DNA of 22,185 bases, taken from assembly GCA_016928525.1 (NCBI GenBank), contig JAFGKO010000251.1, forward strand, positions 1-22,185, written 5' to 3'. This DNA comes from Anaerolineales bacterium. GTDB taxonomy: Bacteria > Chloroflexota > Anaerolineae > Anaerolineales > Villigracilaceae. Position 1 is the stretch's first letter, and the number at the start of each line of letters is the position of its first letter. A program made the position numbers and the translations under genes. Shown here one piece after another: positions 7,824 through 15,229 of the stretch. The notes under the pieces were generated by a model. It was not told the origin of the DNA and did not search any database. It was given only the letters and a program-made list of their open reading frames with translations.

Positions 7824-8713
7824 TGGATCACATAGGGATCGAACGCGTCACGCAAGCCATCACCGATGTAATTGATGGCCATGACGGTGATAAAGATCAT
7901 CAAACCTGGGTAGAACGCCAGCCACGGAGCGCGAAACACATGCACTTGGGCAGTCGCCAGGATGCTACCCCAGGTGGGCGTGGGTGGCTGGACTCCGAAG
8001 CCAAGATAACTCAAGCCGGATTCCGTTATGATGGCGTACGCCATCTGAAGCGTGCCGCTGACCAGGATCGGTCCGATGCAATTTGGCAGGATGTGGCGCA
8101 GGATGATGCGGGCATTGCTGCCTCCTAATGCGCGGGTAGCGGTCACGAACTCACGTTCGCGCAGGACCAGGAACAGGCTGCGCACCAACCGCGCCGGCCA
8201 CATCCAGGATAATATCGCAATAATGATGATGACAACAAGAACGCTGTTTTTCAGCCAGGTAATGGGCTGTTCTCGTAAAAATGCGCCTAACAGGATAAGT
8301 ACGAACAAAGTCGGGAAGGTGAGAAAGGCATCGGTAATGCGCATCAGGATCGAGTCCAGCCAGCCGCCGAAGTATCCGGACAATGCACCAACGATTACAC
8401 CTAGAAGGATCGAGATGAAAGTAGAAAGCAAGCCCACTGTCAGGGAGACTCTCCCACCAAAAAGGATGCGTGTGAAGATATCCCGCCCTAACTCATCGGT
8501 CCCAAACCAGTGCTCGGCGCTGGAACGCTGGAAACTGTTGGCCGGTTTCTGCTCTGTCGGGGTATATGGACTGAGAAAGGCAAAGACCGCAGATAAAACA
8601 AGGATCAGCAAGACCGTTATCGCCACACCCGCCAGCCGGTGTTTGAAAAAACGCCGGATGACGAGCCGGGACATGCTCTGTTCTTTGATGGCGGGTTTGC
8701 CCAGTTCACTCAT
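7811..8713 (-). CDS. ABC transporter permease, DppC/OppC type
   Basis: 300 residues. An N-terminal cytoplasmic segment is followed by a first membrane span (~'VAITVLLILVLSAVFAFLSPYTP') and the extracytoplasmic signature 'HWFGTDELGRDIFTRILFGGRVSLTVG', which is diagnostic of DppC/OppC/NikC proteins. Further spans follow, then the EAA loop 'TATRALGGSNARIILRHILP' that contacts the ATPase. It pairs with the DppB-like permease to form the membrane channel. Its start overlaps the end of the upstream permease gene by 8 bp, so translation is likely coupled. Length is normal and no damage is seen. Confidence 0.93.
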   Translation of the reverse strand: MSELGKPAIKEQSMSRLVIRRFFKHRLAGVAITVLLILVLSAVFAFLSPYTPTEQKPANSFQRSSAEHWFGTDELGRDIFTRILFGGRVSLTVGLLSTFISILLGVIVGALSGYFGGWLDSILMRITDAFLTFPTLFVLILLGAFLREQPITWLKNSVLVVIIIIAILSWMWPARLVRSLFLVLREREFVTATRALGGSNARIILRHILPNCIGPILVSGTLQMAYAIITESGLSYLGFGVQPPTPTWGSILATAQVHVFRAPWLAFYPGLMIFITVMAINYIGDGLRDAFDPYVIHTGK

Positions 8714-9680
8714 ACTTCACCTGCGGGTCGAGCAAGCCATACGCCAGGTCTGCCAAGATATTGGCGGCAATGATGAGCACGGCCGTGATCATGACCACGC
8801 CCAACAGGACGGGGTAATCCCGTCCGCGGGCGGCGTCCCAGAACAGCCGCCCCATGCCGGGCCAAGAGAAAATGGTTTCTACAAAGAGCGCCCCGGCGAA
8901 CAGGCTTGGCAAATCAAGCGCGATCAGGGTCACCAAAGGCAGGATTGCATTTCTAAGCGCATGTTTGTAATAAACATACCGCTCGATCACGCCTTTGGCG
9001 CGCGCCGTGCGGATGTAATCTTCATGCAGCACATCTAACATGCTGGAACGCAGGAAGCGCGAGTACCAGGCCGCCCACCCCAGACTCAAGGCAGTAACAG
9101 GTAGCACCAGATGCCAGAGCGTATCCAGGAAATCGCCTTCCTTCCCAAGGGTATTCATACCACTGCCGGGAAAGAGTGGATTGCCATTGAATGGGTTTTT
9201 CAAGGTGACATAAAAGATCAAGATCAAGCCCAGCCCCAACCAATACACAGGCAGGGACTGCCCCATAAAGGTGATAGTTGTCGCAATGTAATCGAACAGG
9301 GAGTAGGGTTTGCGCGCCGAGAGAATCCCAACCGGAAGGGCGATCAAAAGGGTAACAAAAAATGAAACACCGACAAGCAAGAGCGTGTTAGGGATGCGTT
9401 CGCCGATCATTTCCGAAACCGGGCGGCGGAATTTGATGGATTGTCCCATATCGCCGCGCAACATATCTCCCATCCAATCGGCGTATTGCACCGGCAGAGG
9501 ACGATTGAGCCCTAGTTGCTCTTCCAACTTTTCGAGCTGTTCTTCGGTAATGTTCGGGTTGCGACGTGCAGTCGTCAACGGCCCACCGGGCGCAGCGCGT
9601 ACCATCAGGAACAACAGCACACTGATGATGAACAGGATAGGAATGGTCTGCAGGATGCGGCGTAGTGCGTAGGTTCTCAT
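8706..9680 (-). CDS. ABC transporter permease, DppB/OppB type
   Basis: 324 residues. The opening 'MRTYALRRILQTIPILFIIS' is the standard DppB/OppB N-terminal span. It is followed by 'APGGPL' and the periplasmic-side segment 'LGLNRPLPVQYADWMGDML'. The EAA loop is 'RTARAKGVIERYVYYKHALR' followed by NAILP. About six membrane spans are visible. It begins only 3 bp after the amidohydrolase stop codon and overlaps the next permease, so the operon is tightly packed. The ATPase partners (DppD/DppF type) are not encoded in this operon or anywhere in the window. Confidence 0.93.
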   Translation of the reverse strand: MRTYALRRILQTIPILFIISVLLFLMVRAAPGGPLTTARRNPNITEEQLEKLEEQLGLNRPLPVQYADWMGDMLRGDMGQSIKFRRPVSEMIGERIPNTLLLVGVSFFVTLLIALPVGILSARKPYSLFDYIATTITFMGQSLPVYWLGLGLILIFYVTLKNPFNGNPLFPGSGMNTLGKEGDFLDTLWHLVLPVTALSLGWAAWYSRFLRSSMLDVLHEDYIRTARAKGVIERYVYYKHALRNAILPLVTLIALDLPSLFAGALFVETIFSWPGMGRLFWDAARGRDYPVLLGVVMITAVLIIAANILADLAYGLLDPQVKYE

Positions 9681-9683
9681 CCT

Positions 9684-11276
9684 CTAGACCTCGTGAACCA
9701 CCTTACCATCTACCATGGTTAGTAGCAACTTGACATTTGCGATATCTTCCGGGGCGGTTTGGAATATGTCTTCCGAGAGCAGGACAATGTCTGCCAGATA
9801 GCCCTCTTTCAATTGCCCCTTTTGGTGCTCCTGGAATTCCGCATAAGCAGCGTCGCGGGTATAGCCGATCAGCGTTTCTTCGAGCGTTAAGCGTTGGTCA
9901 GGGTCTCCATGCGCCCATTTCTGGCGGTTGAGCGCCGCGTAGAGACCCAACATGGGGTTGAAAGGGGCAACGGTCCAGTCACTGCCAAAGGCCATCCTTG
10001 CACCGGCATTTTTCAAGTCACGCCAGGCGAACGAGACCGGCCAGCGCTGTGGACCGGTCCGCGCCAGCCAGACGTCTGCATCTTGCCCTGACAAAGGTGA
10101 GTGGATCGGCTGCATGGATGCAATCACATCTAATTCCTTGAAGCGTGGCATATCATCGGGATGGATTACTTCGATATGTTCCACCCGGTGACGATTGTCC
10201 CGTTTCCCATTCAATTTTTGGACCGCCGCATACCCGTCCAACGTCCTTCGCACGGCTCCGTCGCCGCAGGCATGCACGAAAATCTGCAAGCCCAATTTGT
10301 CGCAGGCGGCAGCCATCTCGGTAAACCTTTCCAGACTCCAGATGCCATCTTCCGTTGCATCGGGATCATCCGCGTAGGGATCGATATTCAATGCCGTATA
10401 AGACTCCCACACGCCGTCCATAAAGAATTTAGCCGCGCCACCACGCGCATAATCTCCCTGCACTTTTGCCATTTCAGCGGCTTCGGCCAGCATCTCTTTG
10501 CTGGCTTCGGGCCTGACCCAGTAGGGCACGTAGACTCGCAACAGCATCTCGCCAGCATCTTCCAGAGCGGCGTAGGTCATCATCTCTTCCATATCGCCGT
10601 TCATGTTGTGCACGCTGGTCACGCCTGTGGCGGAGATCTGCTTCATCCCTAGTTTGAGCAATTCACGTTTGCGCGCCTCGGATGGCTCCGGCACCAGTTC
10701 ATGCACCGCGCGCATTGCATCTTCTTCGCGCAACTCACCCGTGGCCAGCCCAGCTTCATCGCGGACGATGATTCCGTTCGGACCAATCTCTTTACCTGGG
10801 TGCAGGATCCCGGCCATTTCCAACGCTCTGGTATTCGCCCAGGCCGTATGCCCATCGTATGCGCCGACATAGACCGGGCGATCTGCGATGATCGCATCCA
10901 GTTCTTGACGTGTAGAAACAATGCCATATTTTATGCCGCGCCCATCCACCCAGGATGTAGTCTTATTTTCGTCTGCAAAATCAAGCAGAACCTTTTTTAG
11001 ATCATCTTTTGTCTTGACTTCCTGGAGTTGCGCGCTGCCCAGCCAGATACAACCCCATAACAAATGGAAATGGGAATCAATGAACCCGGGCAGCAACGTG
11101 CTCCCGCGCCCATCGATCACTCGCGTTCCCGGTCCGCGCCATGCTTCAACGCCAGAATTACTGCCTACAAAAGCGATTCGATTCCCTTTGACTGCGACGG
11201 CCTCGGCGTGCGGATTCGATTCATCGCTGGTAAAAACGTGCGCATTCATGAAAATTAGGTCTGCATGTGGTGACAT
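9684..11276 (-). CDS. YtcJ-type metal-dependent amidohydrolase
   Basis: About 530 residues, amidohydrolase family 3. Visible elements of the metal site, in order, are H69-x-H71 in 'GFIDSHFHLLWG', a candidate bridging Lys in 'AAKFFMDGVW', His in 'IFVHACGDGAV', His in 'HRVEHIE', and Asp in 'AFGSDWTVAPFNPM'. The C-terminus 'GYLADIVLLSEDIF' is the usual closing beta-sandwich part. Members hydrolyse amide or formyl bonds in small molecules; the substrate here is unknown. The start was set at the ATG at 11276 because AGGAG lies six bases upstream and the protein then begins with the typical strand 'ADLIFMNAHVFT'; a start 13 codons earlier has no ribosome site. It leads the transporter operon, suggesting that the imported compound, or a product of it, is its substrate (inference). 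Confidence 0.88.
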   Translation of the reverse strand: MSPHADLIFMNAHVFTSDESNPHAEAVAVKGNRIAFVGSNSGVEAWRGPGTRVIDGRGSTLLPGFIDSHFHLLWGCIWLGSAQLQEVKTKDDLKKVLLDFADENKTTSWVDGRGIKYGIVSTRQELDAIIADRPVYVGAYDGHTAWANTRALEMAGILHPGKEIGPNGIIVRDEAGLATGELREEDAMRAVHELVPEPSEARKRELLKLGMKQISATGVTSVHNMNGDMEEMMTYAALEDAGEMLLRVYVPYWVRPEASKEMLAEAAEMAKVQGDYARGGAAKFFMDGVWESYTALNIDPYADDPDATEDGIWSLERFTEMAAACDKLGLQIFVHACGDGAVRRTLDGYAAVQKLNGKRDNRHRVEHIEVIHPDDMPRFKELDVIASMQPIHSPLSGQDADVWLARTGPQRWPVSFAWRDLKNAGARMAFGSDWTVAPFNPMLGLYAALNRQKWAHGDPDQRLTLEETLIGYTRDAAYAEFQEHQKGQLKEGYLADIVLLSEDIFQTAPEDIANVKLLLTMVDGKVVHEV

Positions 11277-11353
11277 CACTGCTCCTGGCTTTTGAAGTTC
11301 GTAGAATATAAGCAAAACAGGTGGATGGGTGAGCTTTCTCTCGATTCGGTATA

Positions 11354-11387
11354 AAAACTACAATATTATTATAAAAAATGTAGTTTT
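11354..11387. promoter_or_regulatory. Divergent-region dyad with candidate minus-strand -10 box
   Basis: The arms AAAACTACA (11354-11362) and TGTAGTTTT (11379-11387) are a perfect 9-bp inverted repeat with a 16-base spacer. Within the spacer the minus strand reads TATAAT (11373 to 11368), about 90 bp before the amidohydrolase start. No convincing -35 box was found. The arrangement would suit an operator straddling the promoter of the amidohydrolase-transporter operon. The surrounding 11340-11500 is markedly AT-rich and holds no convincing gene. Confidence 0.4.
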
Positions 11388-11515
11388 CGGAAATTATATA
11401 CAACTATTATGATTAAAAACGACAACTTTTTTGCATTTTATATGATTTTTATAGAACAGTCAAGAAAATTGTCATTTTCGACTCGGAACCTGTTTTTTGG
11501 GCAGAGTTGTCCAGG

Positions 11516-11521
11516 TATAAT
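11516..11521 (+). promoter_or_regulatory. -10 box immediately upstream of the baseplate-J-like gene
   Basis: A perfect TATAAT within AGGTATAAT ends only 7 bases before the GTG at 11529. If used, transcription would start at or within a base or two of that GTG, giving a leaderless message; no Shine-Dalgarno sequence lies between. A good -35 is not visible; a T-rich run lies at 11492-11498. Confidence 0.45.
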
Positions 11522-11528
11522 CAAGCAC

Positions 11529-13019
11529 GTGAAAACCCAGCTCATCCCGCTCGAATCGCACGATGACCTGATCTCCGTCCGCGACCGGATGTCGTGGGCC
11601 GAGACGCCACGCATTTTGTTGGTCTGGCCCAAGGAACGCGTTGCCTTGCGTCCACTGGATCTGAAAATATTACAACGGCACGCTGCAGCGTTAGGCGCGC
11701 AATTAGGATTGGTCGTTCGTCATCGGGGCATCTGCCGCGAGGCACAGGCGCTGGATATCCCGGTATTCAACTCGACCGGGGATGCCCAGCGTAGTCCCTG
11801 GCCGGAGCGAAACTTGCAAAGGAAACAAGAACGGCAGGGGCCACGTCTGAATCTGCAAAAGATGCGGAAGCAGGCTCAGGCCAAGGAAGGTGCGTGGCGA
11901 AGCCATCCCGTGATGCGGATCGGGGCCTTCGTCCTAGGCGTCCTGGCAGTGCTGGCAATGGCAGCCCTGTTCATCCCGCAAGCACAGGTCATCATAACGC
12001 CCGAAAAAGACCTCCAGACGGTGACACTGCCCGTACAGGCTGATCCATCCTTGGAGGCAGTTTTCATTACAGGCAATATCCCATCCCAAACTGTGAGTGT
12101 GATAGTAGAGGGCAGTCAGGATGCGCTGGGGACCGGGAAAGTACCTGTCCCGCAAGTGAAAGCCAGGGGCATGGTGACATTCCGCAATCTGACCGAGGAA
12201 GCCGTAAGTATTCCAGTTGGAACTGTGCTGACCTCGACCAGCCTGCCGGGTGTGCGTTTTCTGACAGTAGAACCCGGAGAGTTGGCCAGCGGGTTGAAGG
12301 CAACCGTCGATGTTCCCATAGAAGCTGAAAGCGTTGGCGCAAGCGGAAACGTCGAGGCAGGTACCATTTTAGCCATCGAGGGCAATCTCGGCTTGCTGGT
12401 TACAGTGACAAATGCAGAGCTAGCCACAGGCGGAAGTGACCGCATGATGGATGCCGCCACAGAAGCAGACTTAGCCCGCCTGCGCGAAGAATTGCTGGCC
12501 AAATTAGAATCCCAGGCGCTGAAAGAAATGGAAGCGACCCTGAAAACAGGCGATCAGATTTTTTTCGACACGTTAAAAATGAAACGGATCCTGGACGAAA
12601 ATTATGATCCCCCGCTCGGACAGCCGGGCAGGGAAGTGAAGCTGTCCATGCAAGTCGAGTTCACGGCCTCGTACGCGTCGGGTGAAGACCTGACGGAGTT
12701 AGCCAGCACCGTGCTGAACGCATCCTTACCCGAAGGGTTTATGGCCACACAAGCACCCGTCGAATTCGAGCCGCTCACCCCACACCTGACCGATAAAGAT
12801 GGCATAACACGCTGGTCAGTGCGCGTTTCCCGGCAAATGGAGAAACAACTGGACACCGGAAAAATCATACCATTAGTACAAGGACGCAGCATGGTGCTTG
12901 CAACAGCGCACTTGAAAGATAATCTGGATTTAACAGACGCGCCAGAAATTCGACTCACACCCGATTGGTGGCCGTGGCTTCCGTTGATTCCATTCAACAT
13001 CACTGTGGAAACTCGATAG
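11529..13019 (+). CDS. Membrane-anchored baseplate-J/gp47-like protein
   Basis: 496 residues from the GTG at 11529. A cytoplasmic N-terminal region of ~125 residues ('SVRDRMSWAETPRILLVWP') is followed by one membrane span (~131-150) and a long exterior region. That region has repeated beta-rich segments such as 'GMVTFRNLTEEAVSIPVGTV' and 'EAESVGASGNVEAGTI', which resemble the Baseplate_J fold. No other phage-tail genes are nearby, so this looks like a chromosomal surface or envelope protein using that fold and not a phage remnant. The frame stays open back to an ATG at 11409, but that 40-codon extension is AT-rich and crosses the predicted promoter, so I rejected it. It precedes ruvX and mltG, suggesting a cell-envelope role (inference). 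Family resemblance is moderately secure; function is unknown. Confidence 0.72.
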   Translation: MKTQLIPLESHDDLISVRDRMSWAETPRILLVWPKERVALRPLDLKILQRHAAALGAQLGLVVRHRGICREAQALDIPVFNSTGDAQRSPWPERNLQRKQERQGPRLNLQKMRKQAQAKEGAWRSHPVMRIGAFVLGVLAVLAMAALFIPQAQVIITPEKDLQTVTLPVQADPSLEAVFITGNIPSQTVSVIVEGSQDALGTGKVPVPQVKARGMVTFRNLTEEAVSIPVGTVLTSTSLPGVRFLTVEPGELASGLKATVDVPIEAESVGASGNVEAGTILAIEGNLGLLVTVTNAELATGGSDRMMDAATEADLARLREELLAKLESQALKEMEATLKTGDQIFFDTLKMKRILDENYDPPLGQPGREVKLSMQVEFTASYASGEDLTELASTVLNASLPEGFMATQAPVEFEPLTPHLTDKDGITRWSVRVSRQMEKQLDTGKIIPLVQGRSMVLATAHLKDNLDLTDAPEIRLTPDWWPWLPLIPFNITVETR

Positions 13020-13038
13020 TTTCAAAAGCAAATTATAG

Positions 13039-13066
13039 GACGCAGATAAACGCTGATATCGCTGAT
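13039..13066 (+). repeat. Left terminal repeat of the GxxExxY unit
   Basis: Three copies of a heptamer: CGCAGAT (13041-13047), CGCTGAT (13051-13057) and CGCTGAT (13060-13066), spaced 10 and 9 bp. The outer 19 bp (13039-13057) match the inverted right end (13532-13550) at 16 of 19 positions. Confidence 0.75.
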
Positions 13067-13085
13067 TTTCTGACCAGGAGACCGG

Positions 13086-13520
13086 ATGACACAAAACGCG
13101 AAGTATAAAGGATTATTATATAAACACTCCAAATTAACAGAAGAAATCATTGGCGCATTTTTCACTGTTTACAATGCTTTAGGTTATGGCTTTTTAGAGA
13201 AAGTCTACGCAAATGCGCTAAAGCTTGAATTAGAACGACGAGGTCTGAAAGTAAAACAAGAGTTTCCTATCGTTGTGCACTACATAGGTCAAACCGTTGG
13301 TGAGTATTACGCTGATTTACTAATTAATGACCTTGTAATTGTTGAAATCAAGGCAACAAAAACACTATCACAAGAACACGAAGCACAACTACTAAACTAT
13401 CTCAAGGCCACTCCTTATGAAGTTGGCCTCTTGCTCAACTTTGGCCCAAAACCGGAACAAAAACGCCGTTCTTTCGACAACAACCGCAAGGAATGGTGGC
13501 TAGCCGAGAACAAATCATAA
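13086..13520 (+). CDS. GxxExxY protein (PD-(D/E)XK-like)
   Basis: 144 residues, the usual size. The name-giving motif is G35-x2-E38-x2-Y41 in 'GYGFLEKVY'. A nuclease-like set of acidic and basic residues follows: D77 in 'YYADLLI', E87-x-K89 in 'VIVEIKAT', and Q101 in 'EAQLLNYLK', consistent with the PD-(D/E)XK superfamily grouping of this family. Biochemical function is not established for the family as far as I know. The start is fixed by AGGAG (13076-13080) five bases upstream. The gene is far more AT-rich than its neighbours and is bracketed by inverted phased repeats, which points to acquisition as a unit. A DNA-binding or nicking role on those repeats is possible but speculative. Confidence 0.9.
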   Translation: MTQNAKYKGLLYKHSKLTEEIIGAFFTVYNALGYGFLEKVYANALKLELERRGLKVKQEFPIVVHYIGQTVGEYYADLLINDLVIVEIKATKTLSQEHEAQLLNYLKATPYEVGLLLNFGPKPEQKRRSFDNNRKEWWLAENKS

Positions 13521-13521
13521 G

Positions 13522-13550
13522 GTCAGCGTCCATCTGCGTAAATCTGCGTC
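13522..13550 (-). repeat. Right terminal repeat of the GxxExxY unit
   Basis: Read on the minus strand: CGCAGAT (13548-13542), CGCAGAT (13538-13532) and CGCTGAC (13528-13522), spaced exactly 10 bp. The copies point inward, mirroring the left end. Confidence 0.75.
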
Positions 13551-13575
13551 TCCAAAAAAGAAACGGAACCCATCC

Positions 13576-13998
13576 ATGAGAATATTGGCAGTTGACCACG
13601 GCGAAAAGCGCATCGGGCTCGCCATCAGCGACCCGACCGGTACCATCGCCAACCCACTGACCATCATCCAGCACGTCTCGCGCGCGGTCGACGCGGCTCA
13701 GTTGGCTGCGTTGGCCGCTGAGCACGGAGCCGGGTTGATCATCGTCGGCCAATCCTTTGATGAAGATGGGCAGCCCAACCTGGCAGGCCGCCGCGCGGCG
13801 CGCTTTGCCGAAGCCCTGCGGGAACAAACCAATTTGCCCGTCGAATTGTGGGATGAATCGTTCAGCACCCAGCAAGCGCACGCCGCCCGCATCCAGATGG
13901 GCGTTTCCCGTAAACAGCGTGCTGGTCATCTTGACCAACTGGCCGCTACAGTTATCCTGCAATCTTATCTTGATGCTCACTCCCCCTCGAATCCATAA
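13576..13998 (+). CDS. ruvX: RuvX/YqgF-family putative pre-16S rRNA nuclease / Holliday junction resolvase
   Basis: 140 residues, RNase H-like fold. Motifs in order are 'ILAVDHGEKRIGLAISDP' near the N-terminus with the first catalytic Asp (D6), 'LIIVGQSFDEDGQP' in the middle (family usual IVGLP-DG), 'VELWDESFSTQQA' (usual DER-ST), and 'HLDQLAATVILQSYLD' with the last acidic residue. The protein family is linked to maturation of 16S rRNA 5' ends and was earlier annotated as a resolvase. Normal length, cytoplasmic. Its stop codon is one base before the mltG start, so the two genes are translationally coupled. The first residues match the family N-terminus, supporting the ATG at 13576. Confidence 0.95.
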   Translation: MRILAVDHGEKRIGLAISDPTGTIANPLTIIQHVSRAVDAAQLAALAAEHGAGLIIVGQSFDEDGQPNLAGRRAARFAEALREQTNLPVELWDESFSTQQAHAARIQMGVSRKQRAGHLDQLAATVILQSYLDAHSPSNP

Positions 13999-13999
13999 A

Positions 14000-15109
14000 A
14001 TGTCCCGAAACTTTGTCACATTTCTTTTCATTCTGATATTCTTGTGTCTCTTGACAATCAGCATACTGTTTGGCGTCCCGGCACTCGCCAATCGTCAATA
14101 CGGCCCACCCAGCCCGGCATTAGGCCTGTCAGACCAATTCGAGTTTTCCGCCCGCCTGCTGTGGTACGGGAGTTTGCTCACCCAGCCGCTCAACCCCAAT
14201 GGCGCTGAACAACCCTTCACCATCGCACCCGGCGAAAGCGTGCCCTCCATCGCCATTCGTCTTGAAGAAGTCGGGCTCGTTCGCAGCGCGGCAGCCTTCC
14301 GCGCCTACCTCATCTATACTGGCCTCGATACCAGCATCCAGGCTGGCGACTACCTGCTCAGCCCGTCCCTTTCCATTGTAGATATCGCCCGCAAGCTACA
14401 AGACGCCACGCCCGAACAAATCACCTTTGTCATTCTGCCTGGTTGGCGGATGGAGGAGATTGCCATCTCGCTCGCGACTTCTGGGCTGAATATCACACTT
14501 GACGAGTTTCTGGCCGCGGCACGCTCCGCGCCTCCCGGCCTAGACTTCCTGCCTGCCTCCACTTCCACCGAAGGATTCCTCTACCCGGACACCTACATCC
14601 TCTCCCGCGAAACGACAGCCGAAGCACTGGTGGGAGAATTCCTGCGCAATTTTTCCTTGCACCTGACCGCCGACCTGCGCGAGGGCTTTACCCGCCAGGA
14701 CTTGGACGTCTACCAGGCCGTGACGCTGGCTTCCATCGTCCAGCGTGAAGCAGTTGTTCCCGATGAACGAGCGCAGATCGCATCGGTGTTTTTCAACCGC
14801 TTGCGCGCAGGCGTGAAACTCGATACCGACCCAACCGTGCAATATGCGCTTGGTTTCAATACGGTGCAAAATACATGGTGGACCAATCCACTCAGCGCGG
14901 CGGATTTGCAATTCGATTCCCCTTACAACACTTACATTTACTCCGGATTGCCGCCCACTCCAATTGCTAACCCATCCCTGAGCGCTTTACAGGCAGTGGC
15001 TTTTCCAGCAGAAACACCCTACTACTACTTCCGCGCCCGCTGCGACGGTTCCGGTCTGCATAACTTTGCGGTTACGTTCGAAGAACACCTGCAAAACGGC
15101 TGCCAGTAG
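14000..15109 (+). CDS. mltG: Endolytic peptidoglycan transglycosylase MltG (YceG)
   Basis: 369 residues from the ATG at 14000, directly after the ruvX stop. The N-terminal membrane span is at residues ~5-30. A LysM-like early region ('PFTIAPGESVPSIAIRLEE') is followed by 'EGFLYPDTYIL' and the catalytic segment 'VTLASIVQREA'. The catalytic Glu is expected at E250; the Glu two residues earlier that many homologues have is Gln here. Downstream are 'VFFNRLRAGVKLDTDPTVQY', 'SPYNTYIYSGLPPTPIANPS' and 'YYYFRARCDGSGLHNF', all standard. The enzyme cuts nascent glycan strands and sets their length at the membrane. No clear Shine-Dalgarno is present, consistent with reinitiation after ruvX. The open frame extends upstream over ruvX but lacks family residues there, so that part was discarded. 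Confidence 0.95.
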   Translation: MSRNFVTFLFILIFLCLLTISILFGVPALANRQYGPPSPALGLSDQFEFSARLLWYGSLLTQPLNPNGAEQPFTIAPGESVPSIAIRLEEVGLVRSAAAFRAYLIYTGLDTSIQAGDYLLSPSLSIVDIARKLQDATPEQITFVILPGWRMEEIAISLATSGLNITLDEFLAAARSAPPGLDFLPASTSTEGFLYPDTYILSRETTAEALVGEFLRNFSLHLTADLREGFTRQDLDVYQAVTLASIVQREAVVPDERAQIASVFFNRLRAGVKLDTDPTVQYALGFNTVQNTWWTNPLSAADLQFDSPYNTYIYSGLPPTPIANPSLSALQAVAFPAETPYYYFRARCDGSGLHNFAVTFEEHLQNGCQ

Positions 15110-15135
15110 TTCCTGTGTGGACTTATAAGCACCTT

Positions 15136-15184
15136 CCCGGAGGTTTTGTCCAAGCTCTTTGAGTTTCTGGCAGCAACCTTCGGG
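15136..15184. repeat. Imperfect inverted repeat between convergent genes
   Basis: CCCGGAGGTT (15136-15145) pairs with AACCTTCGGG (15175-15184) at 9 of 10 positions, with a 29-base loop. It is 26 bp past the mltG stop and before the end of the opposing gene. No proper U-tract follows (only TTTT at 15187-15190), so it is a weak terminator candidate or a dispersed repeat. Confidence 0.4.
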
Positions 15185-15229
15185 ACGTTTTCAGAATACC
15201 AGCAAATTATGGTAAAAGAGTTTTCGATA

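Larger units (their letters stand above)
13039..13550. mobile_element. Candidate small mobile unit carrying a GxxExxY gene
   Basis: About 512 bp between the outer edges of two inverted repeats, containing one gene and nothing else. Hand-counted GC over 13081-13500 is about 39%, against about 63-72% on two lines of the adjacent ruvX gene. No target-site duplication was seen directly outside the ends, and no transposase is encoded, so mobility would need a trans-acting enzyme or a nuclease-based route. This is inference from the repeats, composition and placement between the baseplate-J-like gene and ruvX. Confidence 0.5.

Noticed and set aside
8052..9038. Plus-strand open frame (328 codons) across both permease genes
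   Set aside because: It spans two overlapping, well-identified permeases on the minus strand; its translation is Arg/Met-rich with no motif.
11409..11528. N-terminal extension of the baseplate-J-like protein to an ATG at 11409
   Set aside because: The segment is AT-rich, contains the predicted -10 box, and the family-like sequence starts at the GTG at 11529.
13757..13999. Upstream extension of mltG over the ruvX gene
   Set aside because: It is in a different frame across ruvX; the membrane span and family sequence begin at the ATG at 14000.
11529..15109. Prophage remnant, suggested by the baseplate-J-like protein
   Set aside because: No other tail, capsid, integrase or lysis genes are present; the neighbours are housekeeping genes ruvX and mltG.
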